Below are positions 55,368-61,919 of a DNA stretch of 61,919 nt, one piece after another; within the stretch, counting starts at the first letter, position 1, and every line of letters begins with the position of its first letter. The position numbers and the translations under genes were made by a program. The stretch is taken from NCBI GenBank assembly GCA_017511535.1, contig JAFWJS010000051.1:1-61919 (forward strand). Direction: 5' to 3'. Under the pieces are notes generated by a model, which saw only the letters and a program-made list of their open reading frames with translations, was not told where the DNA came from and did no database searches. Source of the DNA: Eubacterium sp. Its GTDB lineage: Bacteria; Bacillota; Clostridia; Peptostreptococcales; Anaerovoracaceae.

Positions 55368-56909
55368 ATGAAGCAGGAATTGATTATCGTCCTTGATTTC
55401 GGGGGCCAGTACAATCAGCTGATCGCAAGGCGCGTCCGCGACATGAACGTGTACTGCGAGGTATTGTCGTACAAAACTCCGCTGGAGGAGCTTGTTGCGA
55501 GGAAGCCTAAGGGCATCATTCTTACAGGCGGGCCGAACAGCGTTTACGACCCGGAGTCGCCGCACTATGATAAAGCGCTTTTTGATACTGATATTCCCGT
55601 ACTAGGGATCTGCTATGGCTCTCAGTTAATGGCGTATACGCTTGGCGGCAGAGTGGAGTCTGCTAAAGTAAGCGAGTACGGTAAGACGGAAATAGACGTA
55701 GATAAGACCGGCAGACTTCTCAAAGATGTGCAGGAGAGGACGATCGGCTGGATGAGCCATACCGATTATATTGCGGAGCCGCCGGAAGGCTTCAGGATCA
55801 CAGCAAGTACCCCGGTATGCCCTGTGGCTGCGATGGAGGACGCCGAGCATGCTCACTATGCGGTGCAGTTCCATCCTGAAGTAACTCATACAGTAGAGGG
55901 CAATAAGATGCTCCGTTCGTTCGTATACGACGTATGCGGATGCACAGGCGACTGGAAGATGGACGACTTCGTCGAGAAGACGATCGAGGACATACGCGCT
56001 AAGGTCGGAGGCGGCAAAGCGCTCTGCGCTCTTTCAGGCGGAGTCGATTCATCAGTTGCAGCTGTACTCATGTCAAAAGCCATAGGTAAGCAGCTCACGT
56101 GCGTCTTTGTTGACCACGGTCTTCTGAGAAAGAACGAAGCCGACGAAGTAGATAAGGTATTCGGACCTGAAGGGCCATACGATCTGAACTTTGTGCATGT
56201 CGACGCACATGAGAGGTTCTATGAGAAGCTTGCGGGCGTGACGGAGCCTGAGAAAAAGAGAAAGATAATCGGTGAAGAGTTCATCCGAGTGTTCGAGGAA
56301 GAAGCGAAGAAGATCGGCGCTGTTGATTATCTTGTGCAGGGCACGATCTATCCGGACGTTATAGAGAGCGGTCTCGGCAAGTCGGCTACGATCAAATCAC
56401 ATCACAACGTCGGCGGACTTCCGGACTACGTGGATTTCAAAGGAATAATCGAGCCACTCAGAATGCTGTTCAAGGATGAAGTCAGACGCGCTGGGCTTGA
56501 GCTCGGGATCCCTGAGAACCTCGTGTTCCGGCAGCCGTTCCCCGGACCCGGACTTGGCATAAGGATAATCGGCGACATCACGCCAGAGAAGGTCAGGATG
56601 GTACAGGATGCGGACTTGATCTACAGAGAAGAGATCGCGAAGGCGGGACTCGATAAGGATATAAATCAGTACTTTGCAGCGCTGACTAACGTAAGGTCGG
56701 TCGGAGTCATGGGCGACTTCAGGACGTACGACTATGCGATCGCGCTCAGAGCTGTTAAGACATCAGACTTCATGACAGCAGGGTCAGCAGAGATCCCGTG
56801 GGATGTGCTGAAGAAGATAACGACAAGGATCGTTAACGAGGTGGACAACGTGAACAGAGTGTTCTACGATATCACATCAAAACCCCCGGGGACAATAGAA
56901 TTCGAATGA
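55368..56909 (+). CDS. guaA: GMP synthase (glutamine-hydrolysing)
   Basis: GuaA aminates XMP to GMP. The 513-aa protein has a class I amidotransferase domain ([14 protein letters not shown], the nucleophile in [11 protein letters not shown], the His-x-Glu in [10 protein letters not shown]) and the ATP-pyrophosphatase PP-loop [12 protein letters not shown], then the dimerisation domain ending in KPPGTIEFE. It is intact up to its stop, even though this 3' end is a recurrent integration site for genomic islands (established knowledge). The ribosome site GAGAGGGG precedes the ATG. Confidence 0.97.
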   Translation: MKQELIIVLDFGGQYNQLIARRVRDMNVYCEVLSYKTPLEELVARKPKGIILTGGPNSVYDPESPHYDKALFDTDIPVLGICYGSQLMAYTLGGRVESAKVSEYGKTEIDVDKTGRLLKDVQERTIGWMSHTDYIAEPPEGFRITASTPVCPVAAMEDAEHAHYAVQFHPEVTHTVEGNKMLRSFVYDVCGCTGDWKMDDFVEKTIEDIRAKVGGGKALCALSGGVDSSVAAVLMSKAIGKQLTCVFVDHGLLRKNEADEVDKVFGPEGPYDLNFVHVDAHERFYEKLAGVTEPEKKRKIIGEEFIRVFEEEAKKIGAVDYLVQGTIYPDVIESGLGKSATIKSHHNVGGLPDYVDFKGIIEPLRMLFKDEVRRAGLELGIPENLVFRQPFPGPGLGIRIIGDITPEKVRMVQDADLIYREEIAKAGLDKDINQYFAALTNVRSVGVMGDFRTYDYAIALRAVKTSDFMTAGSAEIPWDVLKKITTRIVNEVDNVNRVFYDITSKPPGTIEFE

Positions 56910-56986
56910 CACTCTTCAAGAAAAGAATGGCTTGATTTCAACGGTTACAGGCCACGCAAAATGCGTGATGACAACCAAATGACAAC
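56880..56986. other. candidate attachment-site region at the 3' end of guaA
   Basis: The last codons of guaA are followed by a hairpin (CACGCA-AAA-TGCGTG, 56953-56967) and a direct repeat of ATGACAAC (56968-56975 and 56979-56986, period 11). Such short phased repeats near att sites are typical of tyrosine-recombinase arm sites. No integrase gene is in the window, and no copy of the guaA 3' end was seen at the right edge, so this is inferred from hotspot knowledge and the composition shift. Confidence 0.4.
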
Positions 56987-57000
56987 AATTTTCTAAAAAA

Positions 57001-57158
57001 CTCATCTAATAAGAGCGAAAAATACGTTCTTCATAGAGTTTCAGTATATTAGCAATAGAGGTGTATCTCAGCCCATAAATGAGAGTTTTATTAGTGAGCG
57101 TTTCGCTGCTCATGAATGCGAGTGTAACGGGCGAGGGCAGGCTAATTGTCCTTGCCCG
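57001..57158 (+). other. structured noncoding stretch ahead of the STAND gene
   Basis: Three stems are visible. CTCATCTAATAA (57001-57012) mirrors TTATTAGTGAG (57088-57098) with one bulge. GAGC at 57096 mirrors GCTC around TTTCGCT. A 12-bp stem (57128-57139 with 57147-57158, two G-T wobbles) follows. No gene is present. It may be an island ncRNA or an mRNA leader. Confidence 0.4.
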
Positions 57159-57197
57159 TTCTACAACTAATGTTTTTACAAAAGAAGGTTGTTTAAA

Positions 57198-58952
57198 ATG
57201 AGCAATGTAAATCTTATACAGAGCAAGATTTTGCAATTAGAAGGCGGTGCTTTTCAGTCACTTTTTGACGAGTATCTTTATAAAAGATATAGATTCAAAA
57301 ATATTCAAACATTAGGAGTACAGACAGGAACGAACAAGCCTACAAAAGGAACACCTGACTCATATGTACTAACAGATGATGGTAAATACATTTTGATAAA
57401 TTACGGTAGTGTTAGTTCTCAGCCCGCTGAAAAGATAAAGGCTGATATTTTATCTTGTTTTGATACTTCGAAGTTAATTTTAGATAAAGCGAAAATTAAA
57501 AAAATTATTTGCGGACACCGTTCTACGAATATTCATATTGAACAATTTGATAGCATTAGAGAATCAATAGAAGGGGTTGAGATTGAACTAATTGGAATAG
57601 ATACACTTTCTCATGACTTAGCGTTGAATTATCCACATATTGCCAAGGAGCATCTAGGTATAGCAATAGACACTAATCAATTCTTTGATATTGAAGATTT
57701 CGTAAAAGCGTATGATGCAAATGGTACAAATGCACCGATTGATTGTGATTTTTTATATCGTAAAAATGAGTTGGATTTAACTTGCAACAGTATAAACAAT
57801 AATACAGTTACAGTCTTAACTGGACCATCTGGAATAGGGAAAACCAGATTGGCATTAGAAGTGTGTAGAAAACAAGAAGATGAAGGATTGAAGGTTTATT
57901 GTGTCCATAGTAATGGGAATTTGTTATATGGAGATATTAGATATTATGTTGATAACCCTGGGGAATACTTAATCTTTTTGGATGATGCAAATGTAATTGC
58001 AAGTCTAGATAATGTTCTACAAACTCTTTTAACGCTACCTGATGAATTTGATGTCAAAGTGCTTATTACAGTAAGAGATTACGCAAAGGATGGTGTAATC
58101 ACTGCTATATCAAATTATGCAAAACCTGAGATAATACAAATTGATCGACTTAAGGATGAAGAAATAAAAGATATTTTGAAGCAGGATTTAGGCATTCTAA
58201 ACCCAGATTATCTAAACAAAATATCCGAAATTGCCAAAGGTAATGCTCGGCTTGCATATTTAGCAGGAAGTAGATCTATTGATGAAGGATATCAAGCATT
58301 ACGGAACACGGAAGATATTTTTAGACATTATTATGGCCGTGTAATAAAGGACGCAACGTTAAATGAAGATGATATTATGATGCTTTTCTTAATCACGGTG
58401 GCGGGTCCTGTGAGGAGAAATAGAAATCAGTTATACAGTAATATGAAAAGGCAATACGCTCCTAAAATTGATGAGTATGAAGCGTTTGCAAAATTATATA
58501 AACTAGAGTTAATCGACTGGGTTGAAGCTGAGATAACTAAGATTTCAGATCAAAGTTTCGGAAATTTCATTTTGTATTATGTATTGTATGAAAAGCATTG
58601 GGCAAGTGTAGAGAGCTTAATAGCAATTGCCTTTCCTAAATATAAAAACAAAGTAGTGTATGTTTTAAATACTATTATCGAGATTTTTAATTCCAGCGAT
58701 GTAGTTAAATTTGTAGAGGATTCTATTATTGCTGCATGGAATAATGCACCAAAAGAACAAGAGATGGATTATCTAGAATCTTTTTATCAAGTTGACGCAG
58801 ATAAAGCTTTGGATATTATAAAAAAGCATATAGAGCAAGAAACGAATGTGGAGTTTGATTTGCATGGTTTTGATATTGATGCAAAGAAAAATTATCATAA
58901 TATTGCAACTAAAGAAATTGAAATCCTTGGCGGATATAAATATACTGAATAA
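57198..58952 (+). CDS. STAND-type NTPase with nuclease-like N-domain, 5' part (ends at in-frame TAA)
   Basis: The first 584 residues of a protein that would span 57198-60893 (about 1230 aa). Residues about 1-140 look like a PD-(D/E)XK-type effector domain (LEGGAFQSLFDEYLYK, KGTPDSYVLTDDGKYILINYGS). The position usually held by Glu in the second half of that motif reads Asn here, so activity is doubtful. Residues about 200-450 form the NTPase: Walker A TGPSGIGKT, Walker B EYLIFLDDAN and a sensor VLITVRDYA. Helical repeats follow. TAA at 58950-58952 (after YKYTE) splits it; the frame stays open beyond. AT-rich composition marks acquired DNA. Avs-like antiviral defence is inferred from layout. 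Confidence 0.6.
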   Translation: MSNVNLIQSKILQLEGGAFQSLFDEYLYKRYRFKNIQTLGVQTGTNKPTKGTPDSYVLTDDGKYILINYGSVSSQPAEKIKADILSCFDTSKLILDKAKIKKIICGHRSTNIHIEQFDSIRESIEGVEIELIGIDTLSHDLALNYPHIAKEHLGIAIDTNQFFDIEDFVKAYDANGTNAPIDCDFLYRKNELDLTCNSINNNTVTVLTGPSGIGKTRLALEVCRKQEDEGLKVYCVHSNGNLLYGDIRYYVDNPGEYLIFLDDANVIASLDNVLQTLLTLPDEFDVKVLITVRDYAKDGVITAISNYAKPEIIQIDRLKDEEIKDILKQDLGILNPDYLNKISEIAKGNARLAYLAGSRSIDEGYQALRNTEDIFRHYYGRVIKDATLNEDDIMMLFLITVAGPVRRNRNQLYSNMKRQYAPKIDEYEAFAKLYKLELIDWVEAEITKISDQSFGNFILYYVLYEKHWASVESLIAIAFPKYKNKVVYVLNTIIEIFNSSDVVKFVEDSIIAAWNNAPKEQEMDYLESFYQVDADKALDIIKKHIEQETNVEFDLHGFDIDAKKNYHNIATKEIEILGGYKYTE

Positions 58953-58976
58953 TTTGAAGATGCGATTGACCTAATT

Positions 58977-60893
58977 ATGTTGTTTTTCAAAAAAAGGCCT
59001 GATTTAATAATGGATTTCTATTTTGTCATTAGTGGAAGCCTGCTGTATGACAAGTATTCATGGAAAAATAAGTTTAGTAATGAAATAGATTTGATGGATA
59101 AGTTATGGGGAGCCACACAAGAGGGCAGCAACTATAACAACAGTATTTTGTATATTCATATTGCTGAATATGCATTGAGTACAGAATTTTCTTACACAGA
59201 AAAGGGCAACAATAAGTCGATTAATTTCGTAACAATGAAAATCAATTTCACTAAAGAAATTGCATCGCTACGTAGCAAAATATGGATGGCACTGGGAAGT
59301 CTTAGAAGAAACGTTGAATACCGCGACGAAGTTAATAAGTTATTATCGGAAGTTCATTTAAGCGGCCTAGATGAAGAAAATTCAAAACTATACTTACAGT
59401 CAGATTTTGATAACATATATGCGAATGTGATTACTAAAGGGGATACTAATTTTTCAGATGCCATAATAGTTGGTAAATATAAGGAGAATGCTGAACGGTT
59501 TCGTATGCCTATTGATGAGAGATACTTGATTTCAGAGAACAACCATGATTATAGAATTTATAAAGTATTATCACAAGAGCATTTTCTTGGTGAAATACCT
59601 GAAGATGACATGAAAATCCGCAGGAAGAGTATTGCGGAGGAAATAGATAAATATACGCTTAATGACTATAGAAAACTATTCAAAACATGTAGACTATTAG
59701 AAAAGAATGTATCTGAAAGAGAGCATTATTCATTAAGCACTGGGCTTGACATAGTATTTGAGATTCTAGAAGATGATGTTGATTTATATGTTAAAGTAAT
59801 AACTGAGTATTTTAATGAAGATGCCCCATTTATGCCTAATAGCTACCCGCAAGTTAAATATTTGTTGGCACATCTTGGTTATGAGAAGACACTCGAATTA
59901 ATAAGAAATCGAACATTTCAGAAAAGAGATGGATGGTTATCTGTGATTTGGGAATGTATTGATGAGGGTGATATTAATGATAAGATTGTTAAAGATTACA
60001 GCTTATTCATCAAACAAAACCTGAACAAGGAGAACCCGATAATACCATCTGCAAAAATGTTAAAGCTGTATGGCGATAGAGATATTGAATTAAAGGGCGA
60101 GGTTATCAAGACAATTATTGAAAAGCCTGAACTATCGGCTTCTTTTCTAGGTAATACATATCGAGATGACAATATCGAAGTATTGCTGTCTGTTTTCAAA
60201 GACGATTATGACGAAATATCACAAATATATATAAATGCCATTAAGTCAAACAACCTTGTGGATTACGGCGGTAAATTATTTATCAAGATATTTGAAAAAA
60301 GATCAGAAATATGGAAAGAGTACATTGATTGGGTAAAAAGTAATATCTATCGAGACGGATATGAACAAATAGTAATTGGATTAGTTTGGAAAACCCAGAA
60401 ATGGAAAGAGTGTATAGATTACGCATTTGATATTCTTATAAAAGATGATAAGGCATTTTTTTTAGAGCAACCTTCTAAGCTGTTGTTCAGTAAAACGAAA
60501 GACGAAAATCTTAATATGAGAAAAAAGCAATGGCTCCTTGATTATTTACATAAAAGTCACAATGACATTGACAGGTGTGCAATCATAATTTATGTAGTTA
60601 TAAATGTAATGCCAGATTGGAAACTCGATTTTATTCTTGAGTTCTTGAAAGAAAATAAAAATATCGAGGACTTTAAAAGGATTCAGTTGTTTCCTATGTC
60701 TAGTTCCTGGTCGGGGAGTGAAATTCCATTGATTATTGACAAAATTCGTTTTGTTGAAACGCTAAAAGAACAGCTTAAAGGCGTCGATTATATTGAACAT
60801 AGAAGACATCTTGAAGAAGTGCGAAGGGGTCTAGAGAGTTACAAAAAACATATTGAAATAGAGGAATACATTGGAAATGCTGACTATGTGTAA
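58977..60893 (+). CDS. STAND-type NTPase, 3' part (helical repeat sensor region)
   Basis: 638 residues in the same frame as the upstream part and separated from it by one TAA; the first in-frame ATG is at 58977, without a ribosome site. It is all-helical with repeat-like units (for example RKKQWLLDYLHKSHNDIDRC near residue 520), as expected of the C-terminal sensing region of STAND proteins. The bases between the stop and this ATG (FEDAIDLI) continue the same helical pattern. So it is more likely the remainder of one gene than a separate protein. No further stops occur in 1.9 kb, which suggests a recent mutation, a sequencing error or deliberate recoding. Confidence 0.55.
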   Translation: MLFFKKRPDLIMDFYFVISGSLLYDKYSWKNKFSNEIDLMDKLWGATQEGSNYNNSILYIHIAEYALSTEFSYTEKGNNKSINFVTMKINFTKEIASLRSKIWMALGSLRRNVEYRDEVNKLLSEVHLSGLDEENSKLYLQSDFDNIYANVITKGDTNFSDAIIVGKYKENAERFRMPIDERYLISENNHDYRIYKVLSQEHFLGEIPEDDMKIRRKSIAEEIDKYTLNDYRKLFKTCRLLEKNVSEREHYSLSTGLDIVFEILEDDVDLYVKVITEYFNEDAPFMPNSYPQVKYLLAHLGYEKTLELIRNRTFQKRDGWLSVIWECIDEGDINDKIVKDYSLFIKQNLNKENPIIPSAKMLKLYGDRDIELKGEVIKTIIEKPELSASFLGNTYRDDNIEVLLSVFKDDYDEISQIYINAIKSNNLVDYGGKLFIKIFEKRSEIWKEYIDWVKSNIYRDGYEQIVIGLVWKTQKWKECIDYAFDILIKDDKAFFLEQPSKLLFSKTKDENLNMRKKQWLLDYLHKSHNDIDRCAIIIYVVINVMPDWKLDFILEFLKENKNIEDFKRIQLFPMSSSWSGSEIPLIIDKIRFVETLKEQLKGVDYIEHRRHLEEVRRGLESYKKHIEIEEYIGNADYV

Positions 60894-60921
60894 AAAACGC
60901 CGCGTTTTAGCGGCGTTTTTC
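60892..60921. terminator. bidirectional terminator between the STAND gene and the toxin-antitoxin pair
   Basis: AACGCCGC pairs with GCGGCGTT around GTTTTA, flanked by A and T runs. It serves both the plus-strand STAND gene and the minus-strand toxin gene. Confidence 0.9.
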
Positions 60922-60928
60922 GTACATG

Positions 60929-61207
60929 TCATTCATCAAACAGATCTGAATGGGTTCCTGTCCTAGATGCTGTTAGTATCAATTCTGTATTGCTTACAGC
61001 ATATATCAGGAGCCAGTCCGGTTGAATGTGGCATTCTCTGAAACCTATATAATTTCCGGTCAAGGCATGATCTTTATATTGATCTGAAAGTGGTTCTTCG
61101 CACAACAAGATATTAAGAACGCCTTTCAACAGATCTAGATCATAGCCTCTCTTCTTGATGCGCTTATAATCTTTTCGGAATTTTGTAGTAGTAACTAACG
61201 TAAGCAT
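60929..61207 (-). CDS. type II toxin, YafQ/RelE-like mRNA interferase
   Basis: A 92-aa RelE-superfamily toxin that would cleave ribosome-bound mRNA. Landmarks are TTKFRKDYKRIKKRGYDLDLL at the N-terminus (two adjacent helices), the LTGNYIGFRECHIQPDWLLIY core strand region and the C-terminal RTGTHSDLF with the likely catalytic histidine. The ATG at 61207 overlaps the antitoxin stop by one base (TGATG), so the pair is coupled. It lies in the AT-rich island, where such pairs often stabilise mobile DNA. Confidence 0.9.
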   Translation of the reverse strand: MLTLVTTTKFRKDYKRIKKRGYDLDLLKGVLNILLCEEPLSDQYKDHALTGNYIGFRECHIQPDWLLIYAVSNTELILTASRTGTHSDLFDE

Positions 61208-61494
61208 CAATTTTCCTCTTTATCAAGTTCATCAAATAGATCTTTAGCATTAGAGTAACGTTTTGCCTTTTTCTTACCCGACATAATTTCTCTTGCTTCT
61301 GCCATTGCCTCTTCTGTTTCGTGATTATATCTCGGCTGTTTTACTGAAAAAGGAAAGCCACCCTCTATTATTGACATGTTCAGGAAAACGTTAATAGCAT
61401 CTGATAGAGACAGCCCAAAATTGGAGTATATAGCTTCAGCGCCACTTTTTGTCTGCGGCTCAGTACGAACATTGATGTTTGCAGTTCTAGCCAT
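61207..61494 (-). CDS. type II antitoxin, RelB/DinJ family
   Basis: A 95-aa antitoxin with an N-terminal ribbon-helix-helix (TANINVRTEPQTKSGAEAIY and then LSLSDAINVFL) that binds its own operator, and a flexible charged C-terminus (ARE, KKKAKRYSNAKDLFDELD) that would wrap the YafQ-like toxin. The frame is open to 61596, but AGGGAGG precedes the ATG at 61494. It comes before the toxin in the operon, the standard order. A palindrome inside its promoter fits autoregulation. Confidence 0.9.
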   Translation of the reverse strand: MARTANINVRTEPQTKSGAEAIYSNFGLSLSDAINVFLNMSIIEGGFPFSVKQPRYNHETEEAMAEAREIMSGKKKAKRYSNAKDLFDELDKEEN

Positions 61495-61521
61495 ATTCAA
61501 TACCTCCCTTCTTTCATATAC

Positions 61522-61550
61522 AGTGTAACGCAAATGCGATACAATAGCAA
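61522..61550 (-). promoter_or_regulatory. promoter and operator of the toxin-antitoxin operon
   Basis: On the minus strand: TTGCTA (61545-61550), 17 nt, TACACT (61522-61527). The inverted repeat GTAxCGC / GCGxTAC (61525-61542) covers the spacer and part of the -10. Confidence 0.6.
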
Positions 61551-61698
61551 GCATATGTTTTACGGTATTTAATCTATCTAATAGTCCCCAAAACACTTTG
61601 GTATATTAGTTATTTGTATAACGGCAGCAGTTTACGCTGTCACATAGAAATGGTAGACTATTTAGTATTAATAAAGTGTGTTCAACAGGTTGGCAGAA

Positions 61699-61919
61699 AT
61701 GAAAAATACTAAAAAAGCAATTATATGCCTTGCGGTTCTCATTATCATTACCGCTGCTTTTGTCATCATCCGCATGCAGCCGGAGAAACTGTCACCACCG
61801 GTAACAGAAGAAATCGATTACGCAGAGATCGCGTTTGATGATGCTTTCATCAAAGCCGAGCTGGAGCATGTCGAGAAGAAAGACAACGGCTACACGTATG
61901 ATGAAGACATGGGCGGAAA
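61699..61919 (+). CDS. membrane-anchored protein of unknown function, truncated by the window end
   Basis: The reading frame is open from the ATG at 61699 to the last base, giving the first 73 codons. Residues about 6-25 (AIICLAVLIIITAAFVIIR) form an N-terminal signal anchor, and the following part is polar and acidic. The ribosome site is weak (AGG about 9 nt upstream). G+C content rises again here, so this is probably core chromosome beyond the island. No family is recognisable from this piece. Confidence 0.55.
   Translation, partial: MKNTKKAIICLAVLIIITAAFVIIRMQPEKLSPPVTEEIDYAEIAFDDAFIKAELEHVEKKDNGYTYDEDMGG

Noticed and set aside
57001-57158. Retron msr-msd RNA
   Set aside because: It has flanking inverted repeats, but there is no reverse transcriptase gene nearby.

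Overview
The window reads as a chromosomal segment of an anaerobic, Gram-positive Clostridia-type bacterium (Bacillota). Supporting signs are strong AGGAGG-type ribosome binding sites, a GlgC/GlgD ADP-glucose pyrophosphorylase pair, a CIRCE element in front of groESL, a Rex redox repressor beside a small 2[4Fe-4S] ferredoxin, CoaX, and an IscS/IscU pair under an Rrf2 regulator. Core base composition is near 50% G+C. A low-GC stretch from about 57000 to 61600 stands out as acquired DNA. A family such as Anaerovoracaceae would fit, but the genus cannot be fixed from this sequence.

Layout. 1-326: the remains of what looks like a type I toxin-antitoxin antisense RNA. 327-10013: a glycogen operon (glgP, glgC, glgD, glgA and a GH13-GH77 fusion); no branching enzyme gene is present. 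10014-16606, minus strand: an aldo/keto reductase, a GntR/YtrA-type regulator with an ABC transporter and its own operator, an aquaporin with an acidic tail, and a DUF3048 lipoprotein. 16813-21245: a GNAT acetyltransferase, then phosphoglucomutase, glucose-6-phosphate isomerase and a DUF554 membrane protein, which connect glycolysis to the glycogen genes. 21453-26936: a secreted protein, a disrupted metG, tatD and tilS. 27050-39147: ftsH, coaX, dusB, a nucleosidase, a NifU-like scaffold, pepV, the tRNA t6A genes tsaE-tsaB-rimI-tsaD, an ABC-F ATPase and acpP. 39241-44331: rex, ferredoxin, an unknown P-loop ATPase, an Ogg-type glycosylase, an orphan PTS IIC and a PD-(D/E)XK-like protein. 44577-46706: CIRCE-controlled groESL.

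46850-52621 looks like a sulfur and Fe-S regulon. A divergent Rrf2 (IscR-like) regulator faces an operon of a class II amidotransferase, iscS and iscU. That is followed by an O-acetylhomoserine sulfhydrylase and an amino-acid-binding lipoprotein. Near-identical palindromes (ACCTATTGACAC plus its mirror) sit on the -35 boxes of both operons, and a weaker copy lies on the regulator's own promoter. The sulfhydrylase gene has a roughly 290-nt leader with a small ORF and an 11-bp long-range stem whose 3' arm can instead form a terminator. This is a candidate undescribed riboswitch or attenuator.

53777-56909 holds guaB and guaA. The 3' end of guaA is a known integration hotspot, and the AT-rich stretch behind it carries a large STAND-type NTPase, probably antiviral, split by one in-frame TAA, and a RelB/YafQ-type toxin-antitoxin pair. 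Composition returns to core-like at about 61690, where a truncated gene runs off the window.

Two lesions merit checking as either biology or assembly error: metG (a TAG stop plus a 1-base deletion in an essential gene) and the STAND NTPase stop.
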